From contig NZ_PVTZ01000001.1 of assembly GCF_003003125.1 (NCBI RefSeq), positions 62,001 through 126,000 on the forward strand: a stretch of DNA of 64,000 nt. Reading direction: 5' to 3'. This DNA is from Laceyella sediminis (GTDB taxonomy: Bacteria; Bacillota; Bacilli; Thermoactinomycetales; Thermoactinomycetaceae). Each line of letters begins with the position of its first letter. Within the stretch, counting starts at the first letter, position 1. This document shows, in pieces, positions 19,441 to 28,734 of this stretch. The notes beneath the pieces were generated by a model, which was not told the origin of the DNA, did no database searches, and worked only from the letters and a program-made list of their open reading frames with translations. Position numbers and translations under genes: made by a program.

Positions 19441-20373
19441 TTATATTTTCTCTGCGACCCTCAATTTGGCAGAACGTGCTCTTGGATTTCTCTCTATTTC
19501 TTTATCTGTTGGTAAAAGCGGTTTTCTCGTGATGATCTTTAGCCGCGGTGTCTGTCCGCATGTACAGACCGGAAAGGTAGGCGGACAAACGCATCCTTTG
19601 GCTTCTTCTAGAAAAAACTGCTTGCATATGCGATCTTCCAACGAATGGAATGTGATGACGCTGATTCGGCCTTGTGGGCGGAGAAGCCCGACCGAGTCGG
19701 CAAGCGCATCGCGAAACGCGTTCAATTCATCATTGACGGCGATACGGATCGCTTGAAATGAGCGTCGTGCAGGGTGTGGCCCCGTTCGGCGAGCTGGCGC
19801 GGGCACGGCTTGCTTGATGATGTCGACCAATTGCAGTGTGGTCGATATTGGCGCCTTGCTACGCTCTTTCACGATCATTTTAGCGATGCGACGTGAAAAC
19901 TTCTCTTCCCCGTATTCAAACAGGATGCGGACGAGCTCCTCTTCAGGCCACTCATTCACTACCTGATAGGCGCTCAACTCCTGCTCTTTGTCCATTCGCA
20001 TGTCCAAGGGGGCTTCTTGGTGGTAGCTAAAACCTCTTTCTCCCTGATCCAATTGCGGAGAAGATACCCCCAGGTCAAACAGTATGCCATCAACCGATTC
20101 AAATCCCAACCCTTTAACGGCACTGGAGATGTGCCGAAAATTGGTTTTGACCAAATGGAGCCGACAAGAAACGCCGACCAAGCGCTCCTCGGCATGAGCA
20201 AGCGCCATCTGGTCTTGATCCAAACCGATCAGCGTGCCTGACGGACCCAGCTGCTCAGCAATGAGGCGGCTGTGCCCCGCCCCGCCTAGCGTGCAGTCGA
20301 CATACACCCCGTCCGGCTTCAGATTTAAACCAGCCACTGCTTCTTCTCGTAATACGGTTACATGTTCAAACAC
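19441..20373 (-). CDS. rsmH: 16S rRNA (cytosine-1402-N4)-methyltransferase RsmH
   Basis: Methylates N4 of C1402 in the 16S rRNA P site. The 310 residues include the SAM-binding VDCTLGGAGHS segment (near residue 26) and the conserved HPARRSFQAIRIAVNDEL and ITFHSLEDR motifs. I prefer the GTG at 20373, giving MFEHVTVL as in B. subtilis RsmH, with AAAGGATG upstream. The ATG three codons earlier lies inside that site. It follows mraZ closely. Confidence 0.95.
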   Translation of the reverse strand: MFEHVTVLREEAVAGLNLKPDGVYVDCTLGGAGHSRLIAEQLGPSGTLIGLDQDQMALAHAEERLVGVSCRLHLVKTNFRHISSAVKGLGFESVDGILFDLGVSSPQLDQGERGFSYHQEAPLDMRMDKEQELSAYQVVNEWPEEELVRILFEYGEEKFSRRIAKMIVKERSKAPISTTLQLVDIIKQAVPAPARRTGPHPARRSFQAIRIAVNDELNAFRDALADSVGLLRPQGRISVITFHSLEDRICKQFFLEEAKGCVCPPTFPVCTCGQTPRLKIITRKPLLPTDKEIERNPRARSAKLRVAEKI

Positions 20374-20389
20374 ATTGTTCATCCTTTGA

Positions 20390-20821
20390 CTACAGATCCA
20401 GATCTACTATGCTTTCTGCGATCTCATTAAATGATTCCTCGGAGCTCTCATAATACTCATCCCACCGCTCCTTGCACCAAATCTCTACGCGTGAGGAGAC
20501 GCCGATGATGACGCATTCCTTTGTCAGTTGAGCAAATTCGCGGAGATGGTTGGGTATGTTAACGCGGCCTTGTTTGTCCAATTCCGCTTCACAAGCTCCT
20601 GAGAAAAAAAAGCGCGTAAATTTACGTGCATCTGCTTTGGTAAATGGAAGGGTTTTTAACTTCTGTTCTAATTGTTTCCATTCGGATTGAGGGTATGCAA
20701 ACAAACAGTGGTCCAATCCGCGGGTTATAACAAATGAATCGCCAAGTCCCTCTCTAAACTTGGCTGGCACAATGATCCGTCCTTTTTCATCGATATTGTG
20801 CCGAAACTCACCCATGAACAT
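20390..20821 (-). CDS. mraZ: Transcriptional regulator MraZ
   Basis: AbrB-like DNA-binding protein that controls its own dcw operon and forms ring oligomers. The 143 residues begin [19 protein letters not shown] and contain two DXXXR repeats: DEKGR near residue 11 and DKQGR near residue 82. Length is typical. It is the first gene of the dcw cluster; directly upstream are its probable operator repeats and an extended -10 promoter, consistent with autoregulation. Confidence 0.97.
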   Translation of the reverse strand: MFMGEFRHNIDEKGRIIVPAKFREGLGDSFVITRGLDHCLFAYPQSEWKQLEQKLKTLPFTKADARKFTRFFFSGACEAELDKQGRVNIPNHLREFAQLTKECVIIGVSSRVEIWCKERWDEYYESSEESFNEIAESIVDLDL

Positions 20822-20853
20822 CCCACTGTCACTCCCCTCTCTCCCCCTTCCCT

Positions 20854-20878
20854 ACCACTTCCCTCCACTTTCCACCAC
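20854..20878 (-). promoter_or_regulatory. mraZ: MraZ operator (three phased GTGGW repeats)
   Basis: On the minus strand GTGGT, GTGGA and GTGGT occur at exactly 10-bp steps (20874-20878, 20864-20868, 20854-20858), between the -10 box and the mraZ start. MraZ family proteins bind short tandem repeats of this type with 10-bp period upstream of dcw operons, so this is the expected autoregulatory site. Confidence 0.75.
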
Positions 20879-20885
20879 ATTGGTA

Positions 20886-20894
20886 ATTATACCA
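20886..20894 (-). promoter_or_regulatory. mraZ: Extended -10 promoter of the dcw operon
   Basis: The minus strand reads TGGTATAAT: a perfect TATAAT with an upstream TG in extended -10 position. No good -35 hexamer lies 17 bp upstream, which the extended -10 would compensate. Transcription would start just before the operator repeats. Confidence 0.7.
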
Positions 20895-20903
20895 CACGCC
20901 CAT

Positions 20904-20930
20904 TAAAAAATCCTGCACTCATGTGCAGGA
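20904..20930 (-). terminator. Terminator after ahcY
   Basis: TCCTGCAC/GTGCAGGA (8-bp perfect stem, 20911-20918 with 20923-20930), loop of four, followed on the minus strand by a TTTTTT run. It ends the ahcY transcript immediately upstream of the dcw promoter. Confidence 0.88.
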
Positions 20931-20960
20931 TTTAACAGCCCAATTTACATCATTTTCCAT

Positions 20961-22223
20961 TTATTCTAGTTCCCAGCTAGCCAGGTATTTTTCCTGCGCC
21001 GGGGTCAAACTGTCGATTTGGATACCGTTAGCCTCCAAGAAGTACCGGGAGACTTGCTCATCGATTTGGTACGGTACATCCAGCACGCGCGGACCGATCT
21101 GTTCATGGTTCTCCGCCACGTACAACAGCGAGAGCGCTTGGAGTGCAAAGGTCATGTCCATGATTTCCGCTGGATGTCCATCACCCGCGGCCAAGTTGAC
21201 CAAACGTCCTTCAGCGAGCAGGTACAGCTTCCGCCCGTCTTCAAGGGTGTACTCTTCAATGTCCTTGCGTACCGTTTGTTTGCTGACGCTCATTTGCTCC
21301 AGTGCTTCTACATCGATTTCCACATTAAAATGGCCGGCATTGGCCAAAATCGCGCCATGTTTCATCTCGCGGAGATGATCGGCGTTCACCACATTTTTGT
21401 TGCCAGTGGTGGTCACGAAATAATCCCCTTGCTTCGCCGCTTCGCTCATCGGCATGACCAGGTATCCGTCCATGTACGCCTCAGTCGCTTTAATTGGATC
21501 AACTTCGGTCACAATGACGCGAGCCCCAAGCCCTTTGGCCCGCATAGCCACACCGCGTCCACACCAGCCGTAGCCGACCACGACGACAGTTTTGCCGGCG
21601 ACCACCAAGTTGGTGGTGCGATTGATACCGTCCCACACCGATTGGCCCGTTCCATACCGGTTGTCAAACAGGAATTTAGAGCAAGCGTCATTGACGGCGA
21701 TCATCGGGAACCGCAATTCTTTTGCTTTTTCCAACGCGCGTAGGCGCAATATGCCCGTCGTGGTTTCTTCACAACCGCCTTTAACATTCTCCAGGAGGTC
21801 TGGGCGCTCACTATGCAGGATTCCTACAAGGTCGCCACCATCATCGATTATGTAATCCGGCTTTTCTTCCAAGGTTTTGATCAAGTGTTCTTTGTATTCT
21901 TCCGGCGTAGGATCGTATTTAGCATGAACGGTGATCCCCGCTACCGCCAGTGCTGCCGCAATATCATCTTGGGTAGAAAGCGGATTGCTCCCGGTGATTG
22001 TCACTTCTGCACCAGCGTCGCGAATCAACTCCGCCAGGCAAGCCGTTTTCGCTTCCAAATGCAAAGAGATCGCTACTTTTTTACCAGCCAGGGGCTTCTC
22101 CACCGATAACCGTTCGCGCAAGCGGTTTAACACGGGCATGTGTTCCTTGGCCCAATCCATTTTCAGGCGTCCCGCCGGAGCCAGGTTAACATCGCGGATG
22201 GTGCTTTTATCCAAACTATTCAT
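20961..22223 (-). CDS. ahcY: Adenosylhomocysteinase
   Basis: NAD-dependent, reversible hydrolysis of S-adenosylhomocysteine to adenosine and homocysteine, recycling the product of SAM methyltransferases. The 420 residues show the FDNRYGTGQSVWDGI substrate region, the Rossmann motif VVVGYGWCGRG (near residue 210) and NAGHFNVEID. The length indicates the form without the eukaryotic insertion. GAGGAGGAG precedes the ATG at 22223. B. subtilis uses the Pfs/LuxS route instead. The gene sits alone between bshC and mraZ, which are adjacent in B. subtilis. Confidence 0.95.
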   Translation of the reverse strand: MNSLDKSTIRDVNLAPAGRLKMDWAKEHMPVLNRLRERLSVEKPLAGKKVAISLHLEAKTACLAELIRDAGAEVTITGSNPLSTQDDIAAALAVAGITVHAKYDPTPEEYKEHLIKTLEEKPDYIIDDGGDLVGILHSERPDLLENVKGGCEETTTGILRLRALEKAKELRFPMIAVNDACSKFLFDNRYGTGQSVWDGINRTTNLVVAGKTVVVVGYGWCGRGVAMRAKGLGARVIVTEVDPIKATEAYMDGYLVMPMSEAAKQGDYFVTTTGNKNVVNADHLREMKHGAILANAGHFNVEIDVEALEQMSVSKQTVRKDIEEYTLEDGRKLYLLAEGRLVNLAAGDGHPAEIMDMTFALQALSLLYVAENHEQIGPRVLDVPYQIDEQVSRYFLEANGIQIDSLTPAQEKYLASWELE

Positions 22224-22305
22224 TTCGCTCCTCCTCAAATGCATGCGTTACTTTATTCACCAACAGATATATTATACATCAAGTAATCCCATTAACAAAT
22301 TCGGA

Positions 22306-23946
22306 TTATAAGAACATACAATAATGCACATGCCGCCGCCCTTCGCCGACCAGCGGGGTTTCCAACAGGCGGTGTAGCCAATCCAATCCCCAAGCGTTCC
22401 AAAGGGAAAGGAAGTTATACACCCGTTCTTGCAATTTGCCTTCAGGCGTGACTGCCAGCGACAGCTCCTCCCAATGGCGCAATTCAACCTGGTGTTTCTC
22501 CCGCACTGCTCTCTCAGCGAAATGCTGGTAATACTCTACTTGCGCCAATATTTTGCCCAGGTTCTTTTGCCCGATTTCCCGCGTATTTCTGCCAATCCCC
22601 TGCTCCAGATCATTGATCAGCGCCTCGTATTCCTGCTCGATGATCTGTTTGGCCGTGGCAAAGCGTTCCGCAAGCGCAAAGGGCACCCGCTCTGCTAACC
22701 ACGCTTCCCGTTTGTCATCGAGGCCGGCCAGCACATCTGTCGCAGAAAGCCCGAACTCATTCATGCGCTTTTGCACCCTGCGGTCCAGAATCGTCACCTG
22801 TAGGCGGGGTAGCACGATCGGCATGCGCAAACCCACTTGTGCAAAGGCTTGCTTGAGCAAACCCCAATAAGCCACTTCACCGGGCCCACCCACAAAATAA
22901 AGAGTTGGAAATAGATATTCCTGCATCAATGGCCGGGTGATAACATTATTGCTCAATCGCTCCGGCGCCTCGTGCGCGATGTTGACCAGTTCGGCTTGCG
23001 TCAACCGCGTTTCGCCGTTTTTTGTTACCCAGCCTCCCACACCGCGGTACAAGGCTTGCCGTTCACCCGCTTCCAGTAAAAACAGATTACCTTGCCCATC
23101 TTGCAAATGTACTGGTTCGGTAAGGCCGGAAGCCACCAATCCGACGCTCGCTTGTTGCACCCTCTCTTGAATTGATGCGCTTTGATCAATCAAAACAGTG
23201 AAAAACGACGCTTCCAAGCGGCGCAAGCCAGGATCAGCCGAGTCGATCAACAGAAGCCCTTCCCGACCGAACAGGCGGTGCATGATCCGTGCGAAATGCC
23301 GTGTCCAGCTGACGGGGCCCTCCAATAACTCTTGCATCTCCTCCAGCCATTCCCGTTTCGCCGCACCGTCCCCCATGATCTGGGTCAATGTTTGCAGGTA
23401 GGCTGACATCTCCTCTGGTTGCATCATTTGCATGGACACCGGTTGCTTGCCTGACAGCGGCCCTGTCCATTCCACTTTGGTCAAGCCGTCATGGCGGTCA
23501 TGCACATGGATGTGATTCACTTCTTCGCTGTCGTGGTCTTCACCCGCAATCCAAAACACCGGAATGACAGGGCGCCCTAATCGGGCTTCTTCCTGTTTCG
23601 CCAACTGGATCAGTGTGATCGCTTTATACAAGGTATACAATGGGCCAGTCATCAGCCCCGCCTGTTGCCCACCGATAACAACCAAGCTTTTGGGATCTGC
23701 TAAGCGGGTAAGGTTGCGCTCGACAGCCGGATGCAACAGCTCTGGAGTGTGATACGCTCGTATGACCTCGGCCAGCTCGGCCCGATCTGCACCGCGCCAC
23801 TCCCGCTCAATGTATTCCAATCGACTCGAAACGCTACATTCATCCCATGGATTGTACTCATAAAAAGCCCGCACCCATTCGTCATCAGCTAGATAACGCT
23901 CCATAAACGGGTTGCCAACGGGTAGCCTGCTCGCTTTGATTTCCAT
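22306..23946 (-). CDS. bshC: Bacillithiol synthase (cysteine-adding) BshC
   Basis: Putative last enzyme of bacillithiol synthesis, joining cysteine to GlcN-malate. The 546 residues match the family length. Conserved segments are VVIGGQQAGLMTGPLYTLYK (from about 91), PVFWIAGEDHDSEEVNH (near 130) and LYFVGGPGEVAYWGLLK (near 350), followed by a coiled-coil region. AAGGAG precedes the ATG. Position beside mraZ and panE is conserved in Bacilli. Its presence predicts bacillithiol as the low-molecular-weight thiol. Confidence 0.95.
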   Translation of the reverse strand: MEIKASRLPVGNPFMERYLADDEWVRAFYEYNPWDECSVSSRLEYIEREWRGADRAELAEVIRAYHTPELLHPAVERNLTRLADPKSLVVIGGQQAGLMTGPLYTLYKAITLIQLAKQEEARLGRPVIPVFWIAGEDHDSEEVNHIHVHDRHDGLTKVEWTGPLSGKQPVSMQMMQPEEMSAYLQTLTQIMGDGAAKREWLEEMQELLEGPVSWTRHFARIMHRLFGREGLLLIDSADPGLRRLEASFFTVLIDQSASIQERVQQASVGLVASGLTEPVHLQDGQGNLFLLEAGERQALYRGVGGWVTKNGETRLTQAELVNIAHEAPERLSNNVITRPLMQEYLFPTLYFVGGPGEVAYWGLLKQAFAQVGLRMPIVLPRLQVTILDRRVQKRMNEFGLSATDVLAGLDDKREAWLAERVPFALAERFATAKQIIEQEYEALINDLEQGIGRNTREIGQKNLGKILAQVEYYQHFAERAVREKHQVELRHWEELSLAVTPEGKLQERVYNFLSLWNAWGLDWLHRLLETPLVGEGRRHVHYCMFL

Positions 23947-24005
23947 ATGTGACTCCTTCTTTATCGTATACTTTGCTTACCTTTCTATAGTATATCACGA
24001 AAAGT

Positions 24006-25403
24006 TCATAGAACGGGACGCTGAAATCGCACCAACATGCTGAGAAAAACGCCTGCGAGCGATGCAAAGGCCGAAAACCAATAGACACTTGACACTCCCG
24101 CGGCAACCACTTGCGGAGGCAAGGCCACATCCGCTGTCCAAAACAACAGCTGGGCATCGGCCGCGGTGAAAATACGGCTCACGGTGAGAAGGCCGATCGC
24201 TCCCCCCGCCACGCGAAACATCCCCAACGCCATCATGCCGCTGCGCATGCGTCGATTGGGCATCCAAGCAAACAGCGGCTGATGAACGGGCGCGGCTAAC
24301 ACAAAACTCAGGCCGAAACTAAGCAAACCAAACGCGGTGAATGACCAGACAAACGGCGGGTTTAACGCCAAAGCGAGAAAAGACAGCGCACTCAATCCAT
24401 ACCCGAACACTGCCGTCCACCGAAAGCCCCATGCTCTCGCCACCGACTGCACCAATGACAGTGCAAACAAAGAGCAAAGTATCAAGTAACTGAACAATGC
24501 GCCAGCAGTGATATAATCAAATCCGTAACTGTACGCAGCCCAAAAAGGTACTAGCACGAACCCCGTCCAAATGAATCCAGATAGTCCGGCTTGGCCGTAC
24601 AGAAGCCAAAACCGCCAATTGGCGAAAAGATGCGGTTCAAAAAACGGTTGGCTTTTTTGCCGTTCCATCATCAACAACGGAACAATCATTCCCACGCCCA
24701 TGATCCACAAAGGCAACACATCCGGTTGCGCGATAGCGCGCCATCCACCCAACAAATCCGTCTTCGTCAATCCAGCCATGACGAAAAACAAGATCAGCCC
24801 GAAAAAGAAAATGGACGCCCCTCCGGTAGCGCGCATTCGTTGGGGGCGGTCGGAACAAACCCATCTGCGGGAGACGGCAAACAAAGCCACGCCTCCCAAC
24901 CCGTGGAACAAAAAGGCGAACCGCCAACCGAGCAACTCAATAAGTCCTGAAACCAACCACGGGGTGGCAGCCACCGCGCTCCCCAACACCAACATGGCCA
25001 TCCATTGCCATTGTCGATTTTGTTGGGCCATGATGCGGCGAACCTGCACGGAAATATAGGGAATGGCACCACCTATGCCCACTGCTTGCATGATTCTTCC
25101 ACACATCAAGCACATCCAAGACTTGACCGTGAACACCATCCACGTTCCCACAAACAAAAGCCCCAGCGCGACATGCAATATTTTCATGCGTCCTATGCTC
25201 ATCGCCGCATTTTCCATCACCGGCAAAGCCATGGAAAAAACAGCAAGGTGCAATGAGATGGTCCACACTCCCCAATGAATGGGCACATGATACTCACTCA
25301 TCACAAAAGGCAAGGCCGGAGCCAGGATGATCGCATCGATGGTGATCGCAACCATCGCCACTATATACGTTTCCAACGTGAACCGTTTAAAACGTGTCAA
25401 CAT
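24006..25403 (-). CDS. MFS transporter
   Basis: Multi-pass transporter of the major facilitator superfamily; substrate unknown. The 465 residues show about 12 or more hydrophobic helices. After the first helix (MVAITIDAIILAPALPFV) there is a loop and then a helix ending in the signature-like SIGRMKIL. The second-helix region resembles EmrB/QacA-type drug transporters, but the motifs are weak. GGAGGGAGT precedes the ATG at 25403; an in-frame start at 25430 would overlap panE. It lies between panE and bshC, which are neighbours in B. subtilis, so it is probably an insertion. Confidence 0.82.
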   Translation of the reverse strand: MLTRFKRFTLETYIVAMVAITIDAIILAPALPFVMSEYHVPIHWGVWTISLHLAVFSMALPVMENAAMSIGRMKILHVALGLLFVGTWMVFTVKSWMCLMCGRIMQAVGIGGAIPYISVQVRRIMAQQNRQWQWMAMLVLGSAVAATPWLVSGLIELLGWRFAFLFHGLGGVALFAVSRRWVCSDRPQRMRATGGASIFFFGLILFFVMAGLTKTDLLGGWRAIAQPDVLPLWIMGVGMIVPLLMMERQKSQPFFEPHLFANWRFWLLYGQAGLSGFIWTGFVLVPFWAAYSYGFDYITAGALFSYLILCSLFALSLVQSVARAWGFRWTAVFGYGLSALSFLALALNPPFVWSFTAFGLLSFGLSFVLAAPVHQPLFAWMPNRRMRSGMMALGMFRVAGGAIGLLTVSRIFTAADAQLLFWTADVALPPQVVAAGVSSVYWFSAFASLAGVFLSMLVRFQRPVL

Positions 25404-25419
25404 ACTCCCTCCAGCGTGT

Positions 25420-26340
25420 TCAACATCCAATCTGCGCTTCTTTGTCCTGAACCCGTCGCATCAACTCTGCATTGACGGGGGTGGGGATGCCCCATTTGGC
25501 GCCTAGTTCCGCCACCGCCCCATTGATATGGGCAATTTCTGTCTTCCGTCCTCGCTTTATATCCTGCAACATAGACGAGTGGTTGCGAGCGGTCAAACGA
25601 ATGACCCGTTCCACCCTTTCCTTCACAGCGGCCGGGTCAAGCCGGACGCCTTCCGCGCGGGCAACGCGAACCGTCTCTTCAATGATCGCCCGCTTCATCT
25701 GTTCGAACCGCGGATGTCCCACTTCGCCGTTTGGCACGTCCTCCAACGCCGTCAAGGGATTGATGACGCAATTTACGGCTAGTTTTTCCCAGATCCGAAC
25801 CAAAATGTCTGGATCCCATGCAATCTTTTGTTCCAGTTGCCATAAGCGCTCCAATGCGGGATGCGGTTCCCTGCGCGAATCTGGATACGGGCCGACCCAC
25901 GTTTCGCCGTTGCCGGTATGCGCCACCTGATTCACCCCCAACCGCAAAGCGCCTTCCGTGGTCACGGCCAAGTAGGTGCAAGACTGTGCAGATAGTTTCT
26001 TGACTATTTCCCCATGCCCCCATCCATTCTGCCAGAACAAGACCTGCGTTTCCTCATGGGCCAAGGCCGCAATCAACGGGGTGACCGCCGGCAGATCCAT
26101 TTGCTTCACCATGACGAACACACTATCGGCTTTACCGGCTGGAAGGGATGAGCTGGCGCACGCTTCTGCTGGCACGGTCCATTCGCCGCTCGACAAGCTT
26201 TGCACGGTGATTCCCATCTTCTTTATTGTGGCGGCCTGGCTTTGCGTCCTCACGATCATTGTCACCGGAAAACCCGCCCGTGCCAATCGGGCACCCCACA
26301 AAAGCCCCAACGCGCCACCACCGATGATGGCCGTCTCCAT
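25420..26340 (-). CDS. panE: 2-dehydropantoate 2-reductase
   Basis: NADPH-dependent reduction of ketopantoate to pantoate for CoA synthesis. The 306 residues start METAIIGGGALGLLWGARL, the nucleotide-binding loop, with KLAVNCVINPLTAL (near residue 180) containing the catalytic lysine and NHSSMLQDIKRGRKTEI near 250. GAGGAGGGGG precedes the ATG at 26340; a longer frame upstream runs into the mcc operon terminator. In B. subtilis the equivalent ylbQ lies between ylbP and bshC. Confidence 0.93.
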   Translation of the reverse strand: METAIIGGGALGLLWGARLARAGFPVTMIVRTQSQAATIKKMGITVQSLSSGEWTVPAEACASSSLPAGKADSVFVMVKQMDLPAVTPLIAALAHEETQVLFWQNGWGHGEIVKKLSAQSCTYLAVTTEGALRLGVNQVAHTGNGETWVGPYPDSRREPHPALERLWQLEQKIAWDPDILVRIWEKLAVNCVINPLTALEDVPNGEVGHPRFEQMKRAIIEETVRVARAEGVRLDPAAVKERVERVIRLTARNHSSMLQDIKRGRKTEIAHINGAVAELGAKWGIPTPVNAELMRRVQDKEAQIGC

Positions 26341-26360
26341 CTCGCCCCCTCCTCTCATAT

Positions 26361-26388
26361 GAAAAAGGAGCCAACAGCTGAAGGCTCC
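26361..26388 (-). terminator. Terminator of the leucine degradation operon
   Basis: GGAGCC/GGCTCC stem (26383-26388 with 26367-26372) followed on the minus strand by TTTTTC. It lies between the carboxyltransferase gene and panE. Confidence 0.75.
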
Positions 26389-26409
26389 TCCTTTATCATA
26401 CACATGTTA

Positions 26410-27945
26410 TCACACCGGATAAACCGGATGTTTTCGCTCACTAAATTTCATTTGCTTGCTTTCGTAGGCGGAAAATCTCCGTATCAATTCCCCACGCAAA
26501 TCATCTGGGGCTACAATTCCATCCACAATCAATTCACTCGCTAACCGGTAGATGTCGATGTCCTTACGGTACTCTTCCCGTTTGGCCATGACAAATTCGG
26601 TCCGTTCAGGCTCTTCCAGTTCGGCGATTTTATTGCTGTACACGGCGTTGACAGCGGCCTCGGGGCCCATGACAGCGATCTGCGCCGTGGGCAAGGCCAA
26701 ACAGCAGTCCGGTTCAAACGCCGGGCCAGCCATGGCGTACAAGCCGGCGCCATACGCTTTGCGAACGATGACGGAGATTTTGGGTACGGTGGCCTCCGAC
26801 ATCGCCGATATCATCTTTGCTCCATGGCGAATGATACCGGCCCGCTCCACCTGTGTGCCGATCATGAAACCCGGCACATCAGCCAAGAACAATAAAGGAA
26901 TGTTATACGCATCGCATAAATTGATAAATCGCGTCGCCTTATCCGCGGAGTCGATAAATATCACTCCGCCTTTCACTTTGGACTGGTTGGCGATAATCCC
27001 CACCGGCCGGCCGTCAATCCGGGCAAAGCCAGTGATCATCTCTTTGGCGAATAACGCCTTCACTTCATAAAAGGAATCTTCATCAATCAATCCCCGAATC
27101 AGCTCCTGCATGTCAAATGGCGCATTCTGGTGGTCGGGGATTACTTTGGACGGCGGCCGGACTCCCTGTTCGGGCGACTTGCCTACAACAGGTCGGTGAG
27201 GCGCTTGATAGTTGGCGGGCATATAGCTCAAGTAGCGGCGGCAGGATGCGATGGCCTCTTCTTCACTGGCTGCCAACACATCGCCGCAACCGCTTACTGT
27301 ACAGTGCATACGGGCACCGCCCATTTCTTCCAGCGTCACTTTTTCCCCGATCACCATCTCCGCCATCCGCGGCGATCCCAAGTACATGCTCGCGTTTTTG
27401 TCGACCATGATGACAATATCGCAAAAGGCCGGGATATACGCTCCTCCCGCTGCAGACGGACCAAACAGGACGCACACTTGCGGAATCATGCCCGACAATT
27501 TCACTTGGTTATAAAAGATGCGACCTGCTCCCCGGCGTCCTGGGAACATCTCGATCTGGTCGGTGATCCGCGCCCCCGCGGAGTCTACTAGGTAAATCAG
27601 CGGCACTTTTAACTTCTCCGCCGTCTCCTGGATGCGGATGATTTTCTCGACTGTTCGTGCGCCCCATGAGCCAGCCTTCACCGTGCTATCATTAGCCATG
27701 ACGCAAACCATTTGTCCGTTCACTTTGCCCATGGCCGTCACAACGCCGTCTGCCGGCAGGTCACCCGCTGAAAAATTGGCAAACAGGCCGTCTTCCACCT
27801 GAAAATCATCATCAAATAATAGCTCCAAGCGTTTGCGCACAAACAGTTTCTGCTGTTGCTGTAATTTTTCATGATATTTGGGCGCTCCCCCCGCTTTCAC
27901 TCGGGTTTCGCTCTCAGCCAGTTTCGCTATCAATTGGTCATTCAT
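26410..27945 (-). CDS. mccB: Acyl-CoA carboxylase carboxyltransferase (methylcrotonyl-CoA carboxylase beta, YngE-like)
   Basis: Biotin-dependent carboxyltransferase subunit. The 511 residues contain two crotonase-like halves. Typical motifs are VDSAGARITDQIEMFPGRRG, GRIFYNQ, PSAAGGAYIPA and, in the second half, FLADVPGFMIGTQVERAGIIRHGAK. The FGRIFYNQ-like segment and the operon (biotin carboxylase, biotin carrier, HMG-CoA lyase, hydratase) identify it as the methylcrotonyl-CoA carboxylase of leucine breakdown, equivalent to B. subtilis yngE. AAGGGG precedes ATG 27945; a GTG three codons earlier overlaps that site. Propionyl-CoA carboxylase is the alternative. Confidence 0.88.
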   Translation of the reverse strand: MNDQLIAKLAESETRVKAGGAPKYHEKLQQQQKLFVRKRLELLFDDDFQVEDGLFANFSAGDLPADGVVTAMGKVNGQMVCVMANDSTVKAGSWGARTVEKIIRIQETAEKLKVPLIYLVDSAGARITDQIEMFPGRRGAGRIFYNQVKLSGMIPQVCVLFGPSAAGGAYIPAFCDIVIMVDKNASMYLGSPRMAEMVIGEKVTLEEMGGARMHCTVSGCGDVLAASEEEAIASCRRYLSYMPANYQAPHRPVVGKSPEQGVRPPSKVIPDHQNAPFDMQELIRGLIDEDSFYEVKALFAKEMITGFARIDGRPVGIIANQSKVKGGVIFIDSADKATRFINLCDAYNIPLLFLADVPGFMIGTQVERAGIIRHGAKMISAMSEATVPKISVIVRKAYGAGLYAMAGPAFEPDCCLALPTAQIAVMGPEAAVNAVYSNKIAELEEPERTEFVMAKREEYRKDIDIYRLASELIVDGIVAPDDLRGELIRRFSAYESKQMKFSERKHPVYPV

Positions 27946-27957
27946 TGGTTCCACCCC

Positions 27958-28734
27958 TTATTCTCCGCGATATTGCGGTTTTCTCTTATCTTGAAAAGCG
28001 GCCAGACCTTCTAGGCGATCTTTGGTTGGGATCAAGACATCGTAGGCTTTGGTTTCCAACAAAAGTCCTGCACCGATGTCCGTCTCCAATCCGTGGTCGA
28101 TGGCCCATTTGGCTTGAATCAATGCCAATGGGGCATTTTGCTTCAAGGTTTCAGCCCACTCCCAAGCGAGGCTCAGCACCTCCCCCGGTGCTGAAATCGC
28201 ATTCACCAGACCCATCTGCAATGCTTCGGCAGCACCGAACCGTTTGGCCATGAGGATCAGTTCTTTCGCTTTGGCCACACCAACCAACCGCGGCAAGCGC
28301 TGTGTTCCGCCCGCCCCCGGAATGATGCCAAGCGATGTCTCTGTCAATCCCATCCGTGCCGCCTCATCCATCAACCGCAAGTCGCACGCCAAAGCCAGTT
28401 CCATTCCCCCGCCGAATGCAACCCCGTTGATTGCCGCGATGGTAGGCTGAGGCAACTCCGCGATGCGGGTGAAAGTGTCGCGTATCAGCACAATAAACTG
28501 GCGCACATCCTCTTCTGTGAACGTCTGGCGCTCTTTCAAATCCGCGCCGGCGCAAAACGCCTTTTCTCCAGCACCAGTGAAAATGACCACGCGCGTATCG
28601 CGCTCCTCCCTTAGCACTTCCGTCAATTGGGATAATTCTTGCAACAACAGGCGATTTAATGCATTGTGGGATGCCGGTCGATTAAGCGTCACCAAGGCAA
28701 TTCCGTCGCGCCGTTCCAAGCGGATCGCGTTCAT
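27958..28734 (-). CDS. Methylglutaconyl-CoA hydratase (enoyl-CoA hydratase family, YngF-like)
   Basis: Crotonase-fold enzyme of 258 residues. The oxyanion-hole segment VAFGGGMELALACD and both catalytic acids are present: Glu in GGGME and Glu in MGLTETSLGIIPGAGGTQRL. It is therefore a competent hydratase. Between HMG-CoA lyase and the carboxyltransferase, the expected job is hydration of 3-methylglutaconyl-CoA to HMG-CoA. The ATG overlaps the stop of the HMG-CoA lyase gene (ATGA). Confidence 0.9.
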   Translation of the reverse strand: MNAIRLERRDGIALVTLNRPASHNALNRLLLQELSQLTEVLREERDTRVVIFTGAGEKAFCAGADLKERQTFTEEDVRQFIVLIRDTFTRIAELPQPTIAAINGVAFGGGMELALACDLRLMDEAARMGLTETSLGIIPGAGGTQRLPRLVGVAKAKELILMAKRFGAAEALQMGLVNAISAPGEVLSLAWEWAETLKQNAPLALIQAKWAIDHGLETDIGAGLLLETKAYDVLIPTKDRLEGLAAFQDKRKPQYRGE

